From NCBI GenBank assembly GCA_965370805.1, contig CBDUVZ010000090.1, positions 1 through 12,590 on the forward strand: 12,590 bases of DNA. The letters run 5' to 3'. The notes beneath the pieces were generated by a model. The model searched no databases. It worked only from the letters and a program-made list of their open reading frames with translations, and had not been told where the DNA came from. A program made the position numbers and the translations under genes. The stretch comes from CBDUVZ01 sp965370805. Its GTDB lineage: Bacteria > Hydrothermota > Tepidihabitantia > Tepidihabitantales > Tepidihabitantaceae. Positions 7,002 through 12,590 of the stretch are shown piece after piece (within the stretch, counting starts at the first letter, position 1; the number at the start of each line of letters is the position of its first letter).

Positions 7002-7358
7002 TCAGCCTTTGAAGTTGCAGACCGGGCAGCGCCAGTTCGTGCCGGCCGGGGCGCGGGGGTGCTCCTCGTTCTCCAACTGGTCGCTGCCGCCGAAGTCGTG
7101 GAAGGTTTTGCACTCCTTGTCGAACGCGACCTTTTCCGACGGCGCGTAGCACCACTTGAACTTGGTCGAACTGTCCGCGGGCTGGGCTTTCAACGCCTGG
7201 TTCAGGTTCGAGTCGGACCGGCCGACGTAGCGGACGACGAACGCTCCGTTCTCCTTGGTGTACCCGACGGCGTAGTTGCCGGGGTGGATCCGGGGGATTG
7301 TCTCATCGACCTTCTGCGGCGTGAGGTAATACGGCCCTTTCATATCGAGTGTCGGCAT
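7002..7358 (-). CDS. Small GIY-YIG-like nuclease-fold protein with C-terminal CPxC motif
   Basis: A 118-residue cytosolic protein. GNYAVGY (27-33) and RYVGRSD (43-49) make the two short strands of a GIY-YIG core. R47 is placed like the catalytic Arg, and E82 in FDKECKTFHDFGG like the metal-binding Glu. The tail has EEHP (98-101) and WRCPVC (109-114), which could hold a metal ion with His100 or be a half zinc finger. GIY-YIG folds usually cut DNA, but short stand-alone members have few proven functions, so nuclease activity is inferred. The start at 7358 is preferred because GGAGG lies 6 nt upstream. The adjacent ATG at 7361 would be 3 nt from it, and the ATG at 7376 lies upstream of the SD. 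No partner gene is adjacent on the same strand. Confidence 0.75.
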   Translation of the reverse strand: MPTLDMKGPYYLTPQKVDETIPRIHPGNYAVGYTKENGAFVVRYVGRSDSNLNQALKAQPADSSTKFKWCYAPSEKVAFDKECKTFHDFGGSDQLENEEHPRAPAGTNWRCPVCNFKG

Positions 7359-7364
7359 CATGCG

Positions 7365-7369
7365 CCTCC
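7365..7369 (-). promoter_or_regulatory. Ribosome binding site deciding the GIY-YIG gene start
   Basis: GGAGG on the minus strand, 6 nt from the ATG at 7358 and 3 nt from the ATG at 7361. It rules out the ATG at 7376, which lies upstream of it. Confidence 0.6.
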
Positions 7370-7376
7370 ATGTCAC

Positions 7377-7392
7377 TGGTCCTTACGGACCA
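7377..7392. promoter_or_regulatory. Dyad upstream of the GIY-YIG gene
   Basis: TGGTCC-TTAC-GGACCA is a perfect inverted repeat with 6-bp arms, 7 bp upstream of the SD. It could be an operator or a small 5'-UTR hairpin. No convincing -35/-10 pair is visible around it. Confidence 0.35.
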
Positions 7393-7630
7393 TGCCTGGC
7401 TACTGATTGTGACTGTCGGCAGGGCTATCCGGCAAAGACCCGGCGGGCCGCACAAACCGGAATGCAGGCATCTCAACTGCCTCCGGCGTCGGACACGACA
7501 AATGTGCATTTCGGGGATACGAGGACAACAGACCCGCTGCCGGGCCGGACGTAACCCTGACCATAACGACTGATAATACCCGCTGAGGGTGCCGGTGTCA
7601 ACGGACGCAAGGCGGAGCGGAGAGGAATAA
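7393..7630. other. Intergenic stretch, no feature recognised
   Basis: No reading frame with a credible start, SD or protein-like sequence, no RNA gene and no strong hairpin were seen here. It separates the GIY-YIG gene from the repeat-rich block. Confidence 0.5.
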
Positions 7631-7755
7631 ACACCAAGGGCACCAAGAAAGAGCACGAAGAGGAAGTAACCACGGATGGACACGGATGGACACAGATGAG
7701 GGCGGGAGTCCGAATTCGTCATTCGACACTCGGCATTCGGAATTGTCTTGGCCGC
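7631..7755. repeat. Degenerate dispersed intergenic repeat, copy 2
   Basis: The order is a CACCAAGGGCACCAAG-type purine block, AACCACGGATGGACACGGATGG, ACACAGATGAG, GTCCGAATTCG, then CTCGGCATTCGGAATT. Blocks and orientation match the copy at 5626-5720. Within the element short direct repeats (GGATGGACAC twice) suggest growth by slippage. It appears non-coding. Confidence 0.62.
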
Positions 7756-7773
7756 CAAGAGAGAAGTTGTTTA

Positions 7774-7820
7774 CCCTTGGACCCTCGGACCCTTGACCCC
7801 TTGGACCCTTCCGTCCTCTG
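7774..7820. repeat. 7-8-bp tandem repeat block (GGACCCT-type), intergenic copy
   Basis: The block is built from units that read GGTCCAAG, GGTCAAG and GGTCCGAG on the minus strand. It starts 4 bp beyond the stop codon of the propeller gene and shares CTTGGACCCTCGGACCCT (7776-7793) exactly with the copy inside that gene at 7849-7866. Confidence 0.7.
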
Positions 7821-7823
7821 CCG

Positions 7824-9281
7824 TCAGTGGGCCAGGATGATCTTCCGGCTTGGACCCTCGGACCCTGGACCCCTCGACCCCTTTCCTCTGATGAAGTAGA
7901 CGCCGGGGGAGAGATGCCGGATGTCGTTTTCGCCGTGATGCAGTTCTGCCACGGCTCGGCCAGTGATGTCCAGCAACTCGAGTACCGCGCCGTCCGGCAG
8001 GTTGGTGATACTGATGGACGCACTGCGGGTGACTGTCGGGGAAATGCGGGTCATTTCCAGTTCGTACACATTGCGGTCCGCGATTCCGGAAGGGATCGTG
8101 TAGCTGTAGTAGAGCAGCCACCGAGTCTCGGATTCCATCTGTGTCCAACTCACCCAGACCCTGCCCAGAGCCGCTGCTATTCTGGGGACGATCAACATGC
8201 GGTCGCAACTCGTGACGACACACCGGTCACTCCAAGTGTCACCGTCGAAGTAACGCACGCAGATGTCGACGCTGTCTGCGGTCGGCCGCTCGTGCGTCCA
8301 CACGGCCCATATCCAGCCCCGGTCGTCGCAGCAGAGCATGCCCCCGTAGTGCATAGTGCCAATGCCCAGGAGTCCGGTCTCCGTCCAACCCGTGCCGTCG
8401 TGGTGGGCGTAGCGGATGTAGGTGGTTTCACTAGACCACCAGTCCAGCCATGTTGCCCATGTGCCGCCTACGGAGTCAGTGCAGACAGAAGGCCAGTGGC
8501 CTAACGAACTGCCTGGAATGAACTCCGGGTTCTCCCAGGAATCTCCGTCCCATGTCGCGGAGTACAGGCCGATGCCGCTGGATAACGCGCCGGTCCACAC
8601 AGACCTGACTTTGCCGCGCGGTGGAGCGGTGATGACCGGGGTATGCGGAACGAGCCACCAGAGGAATCGGGCGACAAGAGCCGGGGGCGTCCAGGAGTCG
8701 GTCGCGCAATGTGAGGAGAGGATTGATATCGAGTCGCCCGGCGGCTCGACTCTGCACCAGATCGCCCAGATGCCCTGTTCCGGGTCGGAGGCCACGCTCG
8801 AACTGCTTCCCCACCTGCTGGTGTCACTGGTGATAAGGTCGGGAGTAGTCCAGGAATCACCCTGACGGCGGGTCCAGAGGCTGAAAATAGAGTCTGGGTA
8901 GCGTCGGCAGACGTCCCATACAGCCCAGGGATTCAGGTCGGCGTCGACCGCGGTTTCCACGAAGTAAGTGGGAAGGACTGTATCGCTGGTGATAGACTCT
9001 GGTTCCGACCACGACCCATTGCAGAAGCGTGACGCCTTCAGGATGTGTTGTCCAAAGTCTCGGTCCTCAAACCACACCGTCCACAGAGATGTATCCCGCG
9101 CGTTCATTGCGTGGCAGTTCTGCTCAATGAACGCGCCGCTGTCCGGTGCCAGTAGACGCGGCGGGGACCAGCCGACCGGGTCCGCTTCGGCAGGGAGGAA
9201 CAGGAGAAGGGGTACGAGGAGGTGAAAGACGAGAGATGAATGGGAAAGAATGAAGCCAGGGCCGGTAGTTCTCAATCTCAT
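7824..9281 (-). CDS. Secreted seven-bladed beta-propeller protein with repeat-interrupted sorting domain
   Basis: Exported protein of 485 residues: signal peptide (about 1-33, LLVPLLLFLPAEA), a beta-propeller, then a T9SS-type C-terminal domain. Seven W-x-x-W strands occur near 66 (LWTVW), 118 (PWAVW), 171 (IWAIW), 225 (VRSVW), 274 (TWATW), 324 (IWAVW) and 375 (VWVSW), about 50 residues apart. Turns such as GDSWTTP (141) and GDSWENP (246) fall between them. This is a sialidase-like fold, but no classical Asp-box or sialidase catalytic set is seen, so it more likely binds than cuts. The sorting domain (about 412-485) has SISITNL, DITGRAVAEL and SPGVYFIRGK. The segment GSRGPGSEGP, encoded by a tandem repeat, then separates it from the last strand RKIILAH. 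No SD precedes the ATG and the -10 box lies 6 nt upstream, suggesting a leaderless mRNA. Confidence 0.85.
   Translation of the reverse strand: MRLRTTGPGFILSHSSLVFHLLVPLLLFLPAEADPVGWSPPRLLAPDSGAFIEQNCHAMNARDTSLWTVWFEDRDFGQHILKASRFCNGSWSEPESITSDTVLPTYFVETAVDADLNPWAVWDVCRRYPDSIFSLWTRRQGDSWTTPDLITSDTSRWGSSSSVASDPEQGIWAIWCRVEPPGDSISILSSHCATDSWTPPALVARFLWWLVPHTPVITAPPRGKVRSVWTGALSSGIGLYSATWDGDSWENPEFIPGSSLGHWPSVCTDSVGGTWATWLDWWSSETTYIRYAHHDGTGWTETGLLGIGTMHYGGMLCCDDRGWIWAVWTHERPTADSVDICVRYFDGDTWSDRCVVTSCDRMLIVPRIAAALGRVWVSWTQMESETRWLLYYSYTIPSGIADRNVYELEMTRISPTVTRSASISITNLPDGAVLELLDITGRAVAELHHGENDIRHLSPGVYFIRGKGSRGPGSEGPSRKIILAH
7849..7890. repeat. 7-8-bp tandem repeat block, copy inside the propeller gene
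   Basis: Units GGTCGAG, GGTCCAG, GGTCCGAG and GGTCCAAG (minus strand) code for GSRGPGSEGP within the sorting domain. It shares 18 bp exactly with the intergenic copy at 7776-7793, in the same orientation, 73 bp away. Confidence 0.7.
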
Positions 9282-9287
9282 CGAATC

Positions 9288-9315
9288 AGTGTAGGGCAGC
9301 CGTGGGACTTGTCAA
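9288..9315 (-). promoter_or_regulatory. Sigma-70-like promoter positioned for a leaderless propeller mRNA
   Basis: On the minus strand a perfect TTGACA (9310-9315), a 16-bp spacer and TACACT (9288-9293). The usual start, 7 nt past the -10 box, falls on the A of the ATG at 9281. This fits the missing SD. Confidence 0.5.
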
Positions 9316-9323
9316 CTTCGCCC

Positions 9324-9337
9324 CGGCAGTTCTGCCG
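9324..9337. promoter_or_regulatory. Operator-like dyad just upstream of the propeller promoter
   Basis: CGGCAG-TT-CTGCCG is a perfect inverted repeat centred about 50 bp upstream of the predicted transcript start, 8 bp beyond the -35 box. The position suits an activator. No candidate binding protein is identified. Confidence 0.3.
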
Positions 9338-9408
9338 CAGGCAGGTTCCGTCAGGTAGCTCGATTGGATTCCTCCTGAGTTGGCTTGCGGCAGAGATGTG
9401 AGAAGTTG

Positions 9409-9439
9409 GTCCGGGCTGGCGGCAGGCTAAGCCCCGGAC
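9409..9439. terminator. Intergenic hairpin with a one-base bulge
   Basis: GTCCGGGCT (9409-9417) pairs with AGCCCCGGAC (9430-9439), with one bulged C and a 12-nt loop. It lies between the second protease and the propeller gene. There is no adjacent U-tract on either strand, so its role is open. Confidence 0.3.
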
Positions 9440-9512
9440 GAACGTGCTGTTTCTTTGACTCGACCTGGCATTGATGAGACGCGTCGGCACGCGGATTTGT
9501 GGCAGTTCAATG

Positions 9513-9543
9513 ACGGAGGGCGGGCACCTCGCCCGCCCTCCGT
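9513..9543 (-). terminator. Strong GC-rich hairpin after the second protease gene
   Basis: ACGGAGGGCGGGC and GCCCGCCCTCCGT form a perfect 13-bp stem with a 5-nt ACCTC loop, 17 bp past the stop codon. Position and stability fit a terminator, but no U-tract follows on the minus strand. It could instead be a REP-like extragenic palindrome or an mRNA 3'-end protector. Confidence 0.55.
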
Positions 9544-9560
9544 TCACCGGGGCTCTCTGG

Positions 9561-11984
9561 TTAACGTGCGGTTGTGAACCGCAGCATGCCATGCGTGTTG
9601 TCTGTCTCATACCTGAGGAAGTAGCTGCCGGTCGCGAGGTCGCCGAGTCCGCAGAGCCTTGAAAAGTCAATGGTCTGGTTTCCGCAGTTCAGCTTCACGT
9701 TGCGGACCGTAGCCAGAGCTCGGCCCGAGGCGTCGTACAGCGACATCGACAGTTCCGTCGGTCGTGGTGCCTGGGCGATTACTCTCACATCTCCGACTTG
9801 AACAGGACGCATCGACAACCGGGGTACTCCTGACACCGGAGCGTCGGCTTCGTCGTAGCTTTCGTGCGTTCCCCCGCCATCGCTGTGGTGAACCAGGATG
9901 TGTCCTTCCGCCGGTCGGTACCAGTCCTTGAAGGCACTGACGAGGATCGTGCCGACACTCGGTACCATGACAGATCTGAAGATGACTTCGCCGTTCGGGT
10001 CAGTGGGTGCCGAGCATAGCAGTTCGGGTTCTGATATGCCGGTCTTGTAGAGCCCCACCCATGCCCGCTCAACCGGGGCGCCCTGGAAATCCAGAACGGT
10101 AGCTTGAATCGTGGTTGGGATCTCCCGTGGCATGACTTCGGGCGAGACATCCAGTTGCAGGTCGCCGAGGTACTGGGTCCAGACATTCACGGTGGGGTCG
10201 CCCATCCAGTGCAGAGCGCAGTAGCTGTACGGGCCCTGCCAGTCGCTGTATCTCCTCCTGACCAGCATTTTGGCTTCCTGGAAGTTCTCGCCGACCCACA
10301 GTCGGTCACGGTTTGGAGTGAGCTCGTATGCACCTACGTTTAACCGCCAGTCGAGGTTTGCCGTGGGGTTGCCGAGACCTATTGCTGTGTTAGCTGCAAC
10401 TCCCACGGCACCTCCGTGGGGATTCTCGATCCAAGCCTCCGCAAGCCCTTCAGTTTCCCCCAGCCGTTCTCGGATGAAGCCGTTACCGCAGGACATAGAG
10501 TAGACAATAGGAGGCCATGTGCGGTTGTTGAGTCCATACGCATCGTCGGTAGCCCAGCTTCTGGGGCCCCACCTGAGGCCCCAGATTCCACCGTGCCCGA
10601 AGAAGTTCACGGCCCCGACGCCCCCGTTACCTTCAAGGTACTCGACGATTGTATCATTGCTGTGCTGTAGGTTTGCGCCGTCCGCCACCCGGATTCCCAG
10701 CTCCGACGGCATCTCGCCAAGTACCCACAACTTGGGCTCTCGAAACTCCCAAGCGTCGATGACGAAGAGCAGGGAATCCTTCATCCACTGCTCATCGATG
10801 TAGCGCTCGTAGTGCATGACCTTTTCGACATAGCCTGATACTGTGTCGGGGTGCGTGGAGGCGAGTCTTCCGACGAGGATGTCCTCGTAGCTGTCGTTGC
10901 CTCTGACGCAGCCGTACCAGGTGTTCGAACCCATCTTCATCGGGTACTCCGCAGGGGGGTCCGGGCGGACTGGACATCTCGTGGGCCAATCATCCGGTGC
11001 CGGGATGGTGTTGTTGTCGCCGACCAGAAGAACGGCCGTCTCCCAGTTAGGGGAGTAATGTTCGGCGAGGTAGTTGCGTATCTGATACTGCTCGGACGGG
11101 AAGTCGACCCCCACGACCGGCGTGTAGACTTCGAGTCCGCGCAACGTCTTCCAGATGCGAAGGGGTTCAATCGCATCCTTGAGTTCCTGTGAGTTGTCGC
11201 CCAGCACGATGATGAAGTGGTCCTTGTGGCCGAAGTCAATGCCGATGCCGAGATATTCGAAGTTCGAGACGACATTCGTGTACGCGTCGTGGCGGGACTT
11301 CGCTACCGTCGGCGGGAAGCCGCTTCCGCCGGGCGGGAGCTCGATCTCGCCGGACGGGAGTTCGTTTGCGCCACCAAACGTCACCTTCAGGATGATACGG
11401 GTATAGACAACGAGCTTGCGGGCACCAGGGATGTAGCAGAAGGGGACAACGCCCGCCAAGTCGGTTCTCAGGTCGCGCCAGACGCCGAGTTGATCCAGGA
11501 ACTGAGGCTTCTCCGGGTAGGTGGTGTCGGATGCGTAGAACTCCGAGTCTATCTTGAACGGAGGTGGAGGCGACGGAGGATAGGTCAAGGTGACGCCCGG
11601 CTGGGCAGGGTAGACGAGGTAGTCAAGTAGCACGACCTCACCTTCACACTGCGCCGTGATACTCGTCTGCGCGTCAGGGGCGTAGCCTACGATTCGGGTC
11701 ACGAACGGAAGCTCTGGTAGACCCTCGTCTCCGAGTGCGCCTTCATCGGGGAAGCTGAGTCGGTGGTAGACATCTCCCTCCACCAAGGTGTCGCTGACCA
11801 GCACCCCGTGGATTTTGATGTCGTAGACGACATGATTCGGATCTCCGTCCACGATTTCGACGGAGGGTGGGACAGCTTGCGGTGATGTAGCATCGAAGCT
11901 GAGCCAGACCGGCTCTCCATGAATAACAACGGCCAGTAGCGCAACCGCCACGACCGTCACTGCAGTGCGTGATGCTCTAGACAT
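9561..11984 (-). CDS. Second secreted C25 (gingipain-like) cysteine protease
   Basis: Exported protease of 807 residues. It has a signal peptide (about 1-23, ending VVIHGEP), a propeptide and beta region (about 30-245) with a Pro-rich SPPPPFK loop near 138-144, and a caspase-like domain (about 250-605). Catalytic His464 lies in FFGHGG and Cys499 in YSMSCGNG. The domain ends MGDPTVNVW (594-602), the C25 hallmark. An Ig-like module (about 607-700) precedes a C-terminal domain (about 725-807: LSMSLYDASGRALATV, TGSYFLRY). That domain resembles a T9SS sorting domain but lacks the usual NPF opening. The active-site context differs from the large protease in this window (FFGHGG and MSCGNG against SGHGN and LACTPGN), so the two are distant paralogues with probably different substrates. 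The start at 11984 is chosen over an ATG 24 codons upstream because AAGGAG lies 6 nt before it and the signal peptide begins there. Confidence 0.92.
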   Translation of the reverse strand: MSRASRTAVTVVAVALLAVVIHGEPVWLSFDATSPQAVPPSVEIVDGDPNHVVYDIKIHGVLVSDTLVEGDVYHRLSFPDEGALGDEGLPELPFVTRIVGYAPDAQTSITAQCEGEVVLLDYLVYPAQPGVTLTYPPSPPPPFKIDSEFYASDTTYPEKPQFLDQLGVWRDLRTDLAGVVPFCYIPGARKLVVYTRIILKVTFGGANELPSGEIELPPGGSGFPPTVAKSRHDAYTNVVSNFEYLGIGIDFGHKDHFIIVLGDNSQELKDAIEPLRIWKTLRGLEVYTPVVGVDFPSEQYQIRNYLAEHYSPNWETAVLLVGDNNTIPAPDDWPTRCPVRPDPPAEYPMKMGSNTWYGCVRGNDSYEDILVGRLASTHPDTVSGYVEKVMHYERYIDEQWMKDSLLFVIDAWEFREPKLWVLGEMPSELGIRVADGANLQHSNDTIVEYLEGNGGVGAVNFFGHGGIWGLRWGPRSWATDDAYGLNNRTWPPIVYSMSCGNGFIRERLGETEGLAEAWIENPHGGAVGVAANTAIGLGNPTANLDWRLNVGAYELTPNRDRLWVGENFQEAKMLVRRRYSDWQGPYSYCALHWMGDPTVNVWTQYLGDLQLDVSPEVMPREIPTTIQATVLDFQGAPVERAWVGLYKTGISEPELLCSAPTDPNGEVIFRSVMVPSVGTILVSAFKDWYRPAEGHILVHHSDGGGTHESYDEADAPVSGVPRLSMRPVQVGDVRVIAQAPRPTELSMSLYDASGRALATVRNVKLNCGNQTIDFSRLCGLGDLATGSYFLRYETDNTHGMLRFTTAR

Positions 11985-11990
11985 GTTTTT

Positions 11991-11996
11991 CTCCTT
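11991..11996 (-). promoter_or_regulatory. Ribosome binding site of the second protease
   Basis: AAGGAG on the minus strand, 6 nt from the ATG at 11984. It lies 2 nt from the end of the helix that closes the predicted leader fold, so folding could control its access. Confidence 0.7.
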
Positions 11997-11998
11997 TT

Positions 11999-12114
11999 GT
12001 GATACGGACGTTCCCTTGCAGTAGTCTAAAGAGGTCCCGCGCGCTGGCGGGCCCATCAGCTTGCGATGGTTTCCCCCGACGGGTTGCCCATGCGGGGTTT
12101 CAGGGTCACATCAC
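11999..12114 (-). ncRNA. Putative structured 5' leader (riboswitch-like) of the second protease
   Basis: Read on the minus strand, GTGATGTG (12107-12114) can pair with CGTATCAC (11999-12006) as an 8-bp helix with two G-U pairs. Inside it CCCT (12102-12105) faces AGGG (12013-12016). Three hairpins then follow almost without gaps: CCCCG...CGGGG around GGG-CAA-CCC (12074-12097), CCATC/GATGG (12053-12069) and CCCGC/GCGGG (12036-12051). Single-stranded GAAA linkers separate the first elements, and an 18-19-nt unpaired stretch lies on the 3' side. The closing helix ends 2 nt before the SD. I compared it from memory with c-di-GMP, SAM, FMN, cobalamin, lysine and glutamine classes and found no match. 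Confidence 0.35.
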
Positions 12115-12178
12115 TAACTCCTACCTATCCAACTTCGACTGTCCGGCTTTCCTGTCAATCTTCATGGCGGGGGCAAGC

Positions 12179-12216
12179 GTTCCGGATTCCAGATTGTGGA
12201 TTGATGATTGCGGATT
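12179..12216. repeat. GATTG-rich short repeat
   Basis: GATTGTGGATTG is followed by ATGATTGCGGATTG, an imperfect tandem of a GATTGYGGATTG unit inside otherwise featureless intergenic DNA. It is of the same degenerate intergenic character as the repeats at 5626 and 7631, but with a different unit. Confidence 0.4.
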
Positions 12217-12304
12217 GCTGTTTTCGCGCCCGGGTGTTACTGGTTCCATTGACAGGACAATAGGCCGAAGCGGCTCGATGTCAAGAGGCGGAGCGGATTT
12301 CTGA

Positions 12305-12332
12305 TTGACAATCGGAGAGGGGGGAGTATAAT
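12305..12332 (+). promoter_or_regulatory. Perfect-consensus sigma-70 promoter with GC-rich discriminator
   Basis: TTGACA (12305-12310), a 16-bp spacer and TATAAT (12327-12332), all twelve hexamer bases matching consensus. The following bases CTGGGCGG make a GC-rich discriminator like those of stringently controlled stable-RNA promoters, and a 16-bp spacer is also typical of rRNA P1 promoters. Transcription should start near 12339 and run off the right edge. Confidence 0.65.
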
Positions 12333-12338
12333 CTGGGC

Positions 12339-12590
12339 GGTCGAGAGGAACGGAGAAAAAAGAAAGAAGGGTATTTGACTCACGTCCGCGACAGCAAAAT
12401 GTCATTCGTCTCAGGCTCGGGGCCGAACCCGACCTGCGGCGTTTTCTTTGTCTCAACACCGAATTTGAAGCCGGACGGACGTTTCTCCTTCAGTCAAAAC
12501 AGTCTCCGCCGTCAGGCGGAGTACCCTAGATGTTACCGGCCGGCTTCCCATGTTTCGTCGTTTGAATCGCGTGTTCGTCTTGCAACCGCC
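12339..12590 (+). ncRNA. Putative structured leader or RNA downstream of the consensus promoter (partial)
   Basis: No SD-supported gene is seen in these 252 nt, but several helices can form: TCGGG/CCCGA (12417-12432), then GTTTTCTTTG (12441-12450), which loosely resembles boxA. A long-range GAAGCCGG (12467-12474) with CCGGCTTC (12540-12547) encloses a CTCCGCC/GGCGGAG hairpin (12504-12521). The hairpin-then-boxA order is that of rRNA operon leaders, so a stable RNA operon may begin beyond the window. An unknown small RNA or a long mRNA leader is equally possible. Confidence 0.28.

Noticed and set aside
7303..7758. 151-codon minus-strand frame reading like a hydrophobic protein (GYFLFVLFLGALGV)
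   Set aside because: It is a translation of the dispersed intergenic repeat, without SD, and overlaps the start of the GIY-YIG gene.
9275..9481. Further TCTCATCG and GATGAGAC words like the sigma-54 activator dyads
   Set aside because: One or two matches to a 7-mer are expected by chance in a window this long, and no -24/-12 promoter is near them.
11999..12114. c-di-GMP class I riboswitch, suggested by a GGGAAACC...GATGGG similarity
   Set aside because: The diagnostic ACGCAAAGCC segment and the second conserved hairpin are missing, so only an unclassified structured leader is claimed.
12153..12158. TTGACA (minus strand) as the -35 of the second protease promoter
   Set aside because: No acceptable -10 box occurs at 15-19 bp spacing, so no promoter is called there.
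12121..12459. 112-codon minus-strand frame
   Set aside because: It spans the GATTG repeat and the perfect promoter, is compositionally random, and has no SD.
12399..12590. Frame open from an ATG to the right edge (64 codons)
   Set aside because: No SD, no recognisable protein pattern, and third-position GC falls along its length. In GC-rich DNA such an open stretch is expected by chance; it would need sequence to the right to decide.

Overview
The window is GC-rich bacterial DNA. It carries three large exported proteins whose C-termini resemble the type IX secretion (T9SS/Por) sorting domain, and two of them are C25 (gingipain-like) cysteine proteases. With a 40-residue TPR protein, a sigma-54 activator and many degenerate intergenic repeats, this suggests an uncultured FCB-group lineage, for example the WOR-3/Stahlbacteria type. 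That assignment is inference; no rRNA or marker gene is visible.

Layout, left to right. 1-1335 (+) is the 3' part of a sigma-54 enhancer-binding protein (EBP) with a GAF-like remnant, an AAA+ domain and a Fis-type HTH. Its GAFTGA loop reads GAATGV. 1399-1631 is a complete-looking sigma-54 control region: two dyads sharing GTCTCATC, a -24/-12 promoter and a Shine-Dalgarno (SD). It leads into a 76-aa one-helix membrane protein (1632-1862, +). 1994-5491 (-) is a 1165-aa C25 protease with a CARDB-like module and a sorting domain. 5492-5887 holds its promoter and two repeat elements. 5888-6958 (+) is a membrane-anchored TPR protein. 7002-7358 (-) is a small GIY-YIG-like protein. 7359-7823 is intergenic and repeat-rich. 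7824-9281 (-) is a seven-bladed beta-propeller protein whose sorting domain is interrupted by a copy of an intergenic repeat. 9282-9560 holds its promoter and two hairpins. 9561-11984 (-) is a second C25 protease of 807 aa. 11985-12114 is a folded 5' leader for that gene. 12115-12590 is non-coding and contains a perfect-consensus sigma-70 promoter firing off the right edge.

The common theme is envelope and extracellular biology: three exported proteins each with a separate transcription unit, plus a sigma-54 switch controlling a tiny membrane protein. Three weak-to-moderate sigma-70-like promoters and the perfect one all have 16-bp spacers. Two of them sit so close to their start codons, with no SD, that the mRNAs are probably leaderless.

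The best leads for something undescribed are: (i) the EBP / dyads / -24/-12 / small membrane protein cassette; (ii) the 7-8-bp repeat inside the sorting signal of the propeller protein; (iii) the 116-nt multi-helix leader ending 2 nt before the SD of the second protease; (iv) the stable-RNA-like promoter at the right edge.
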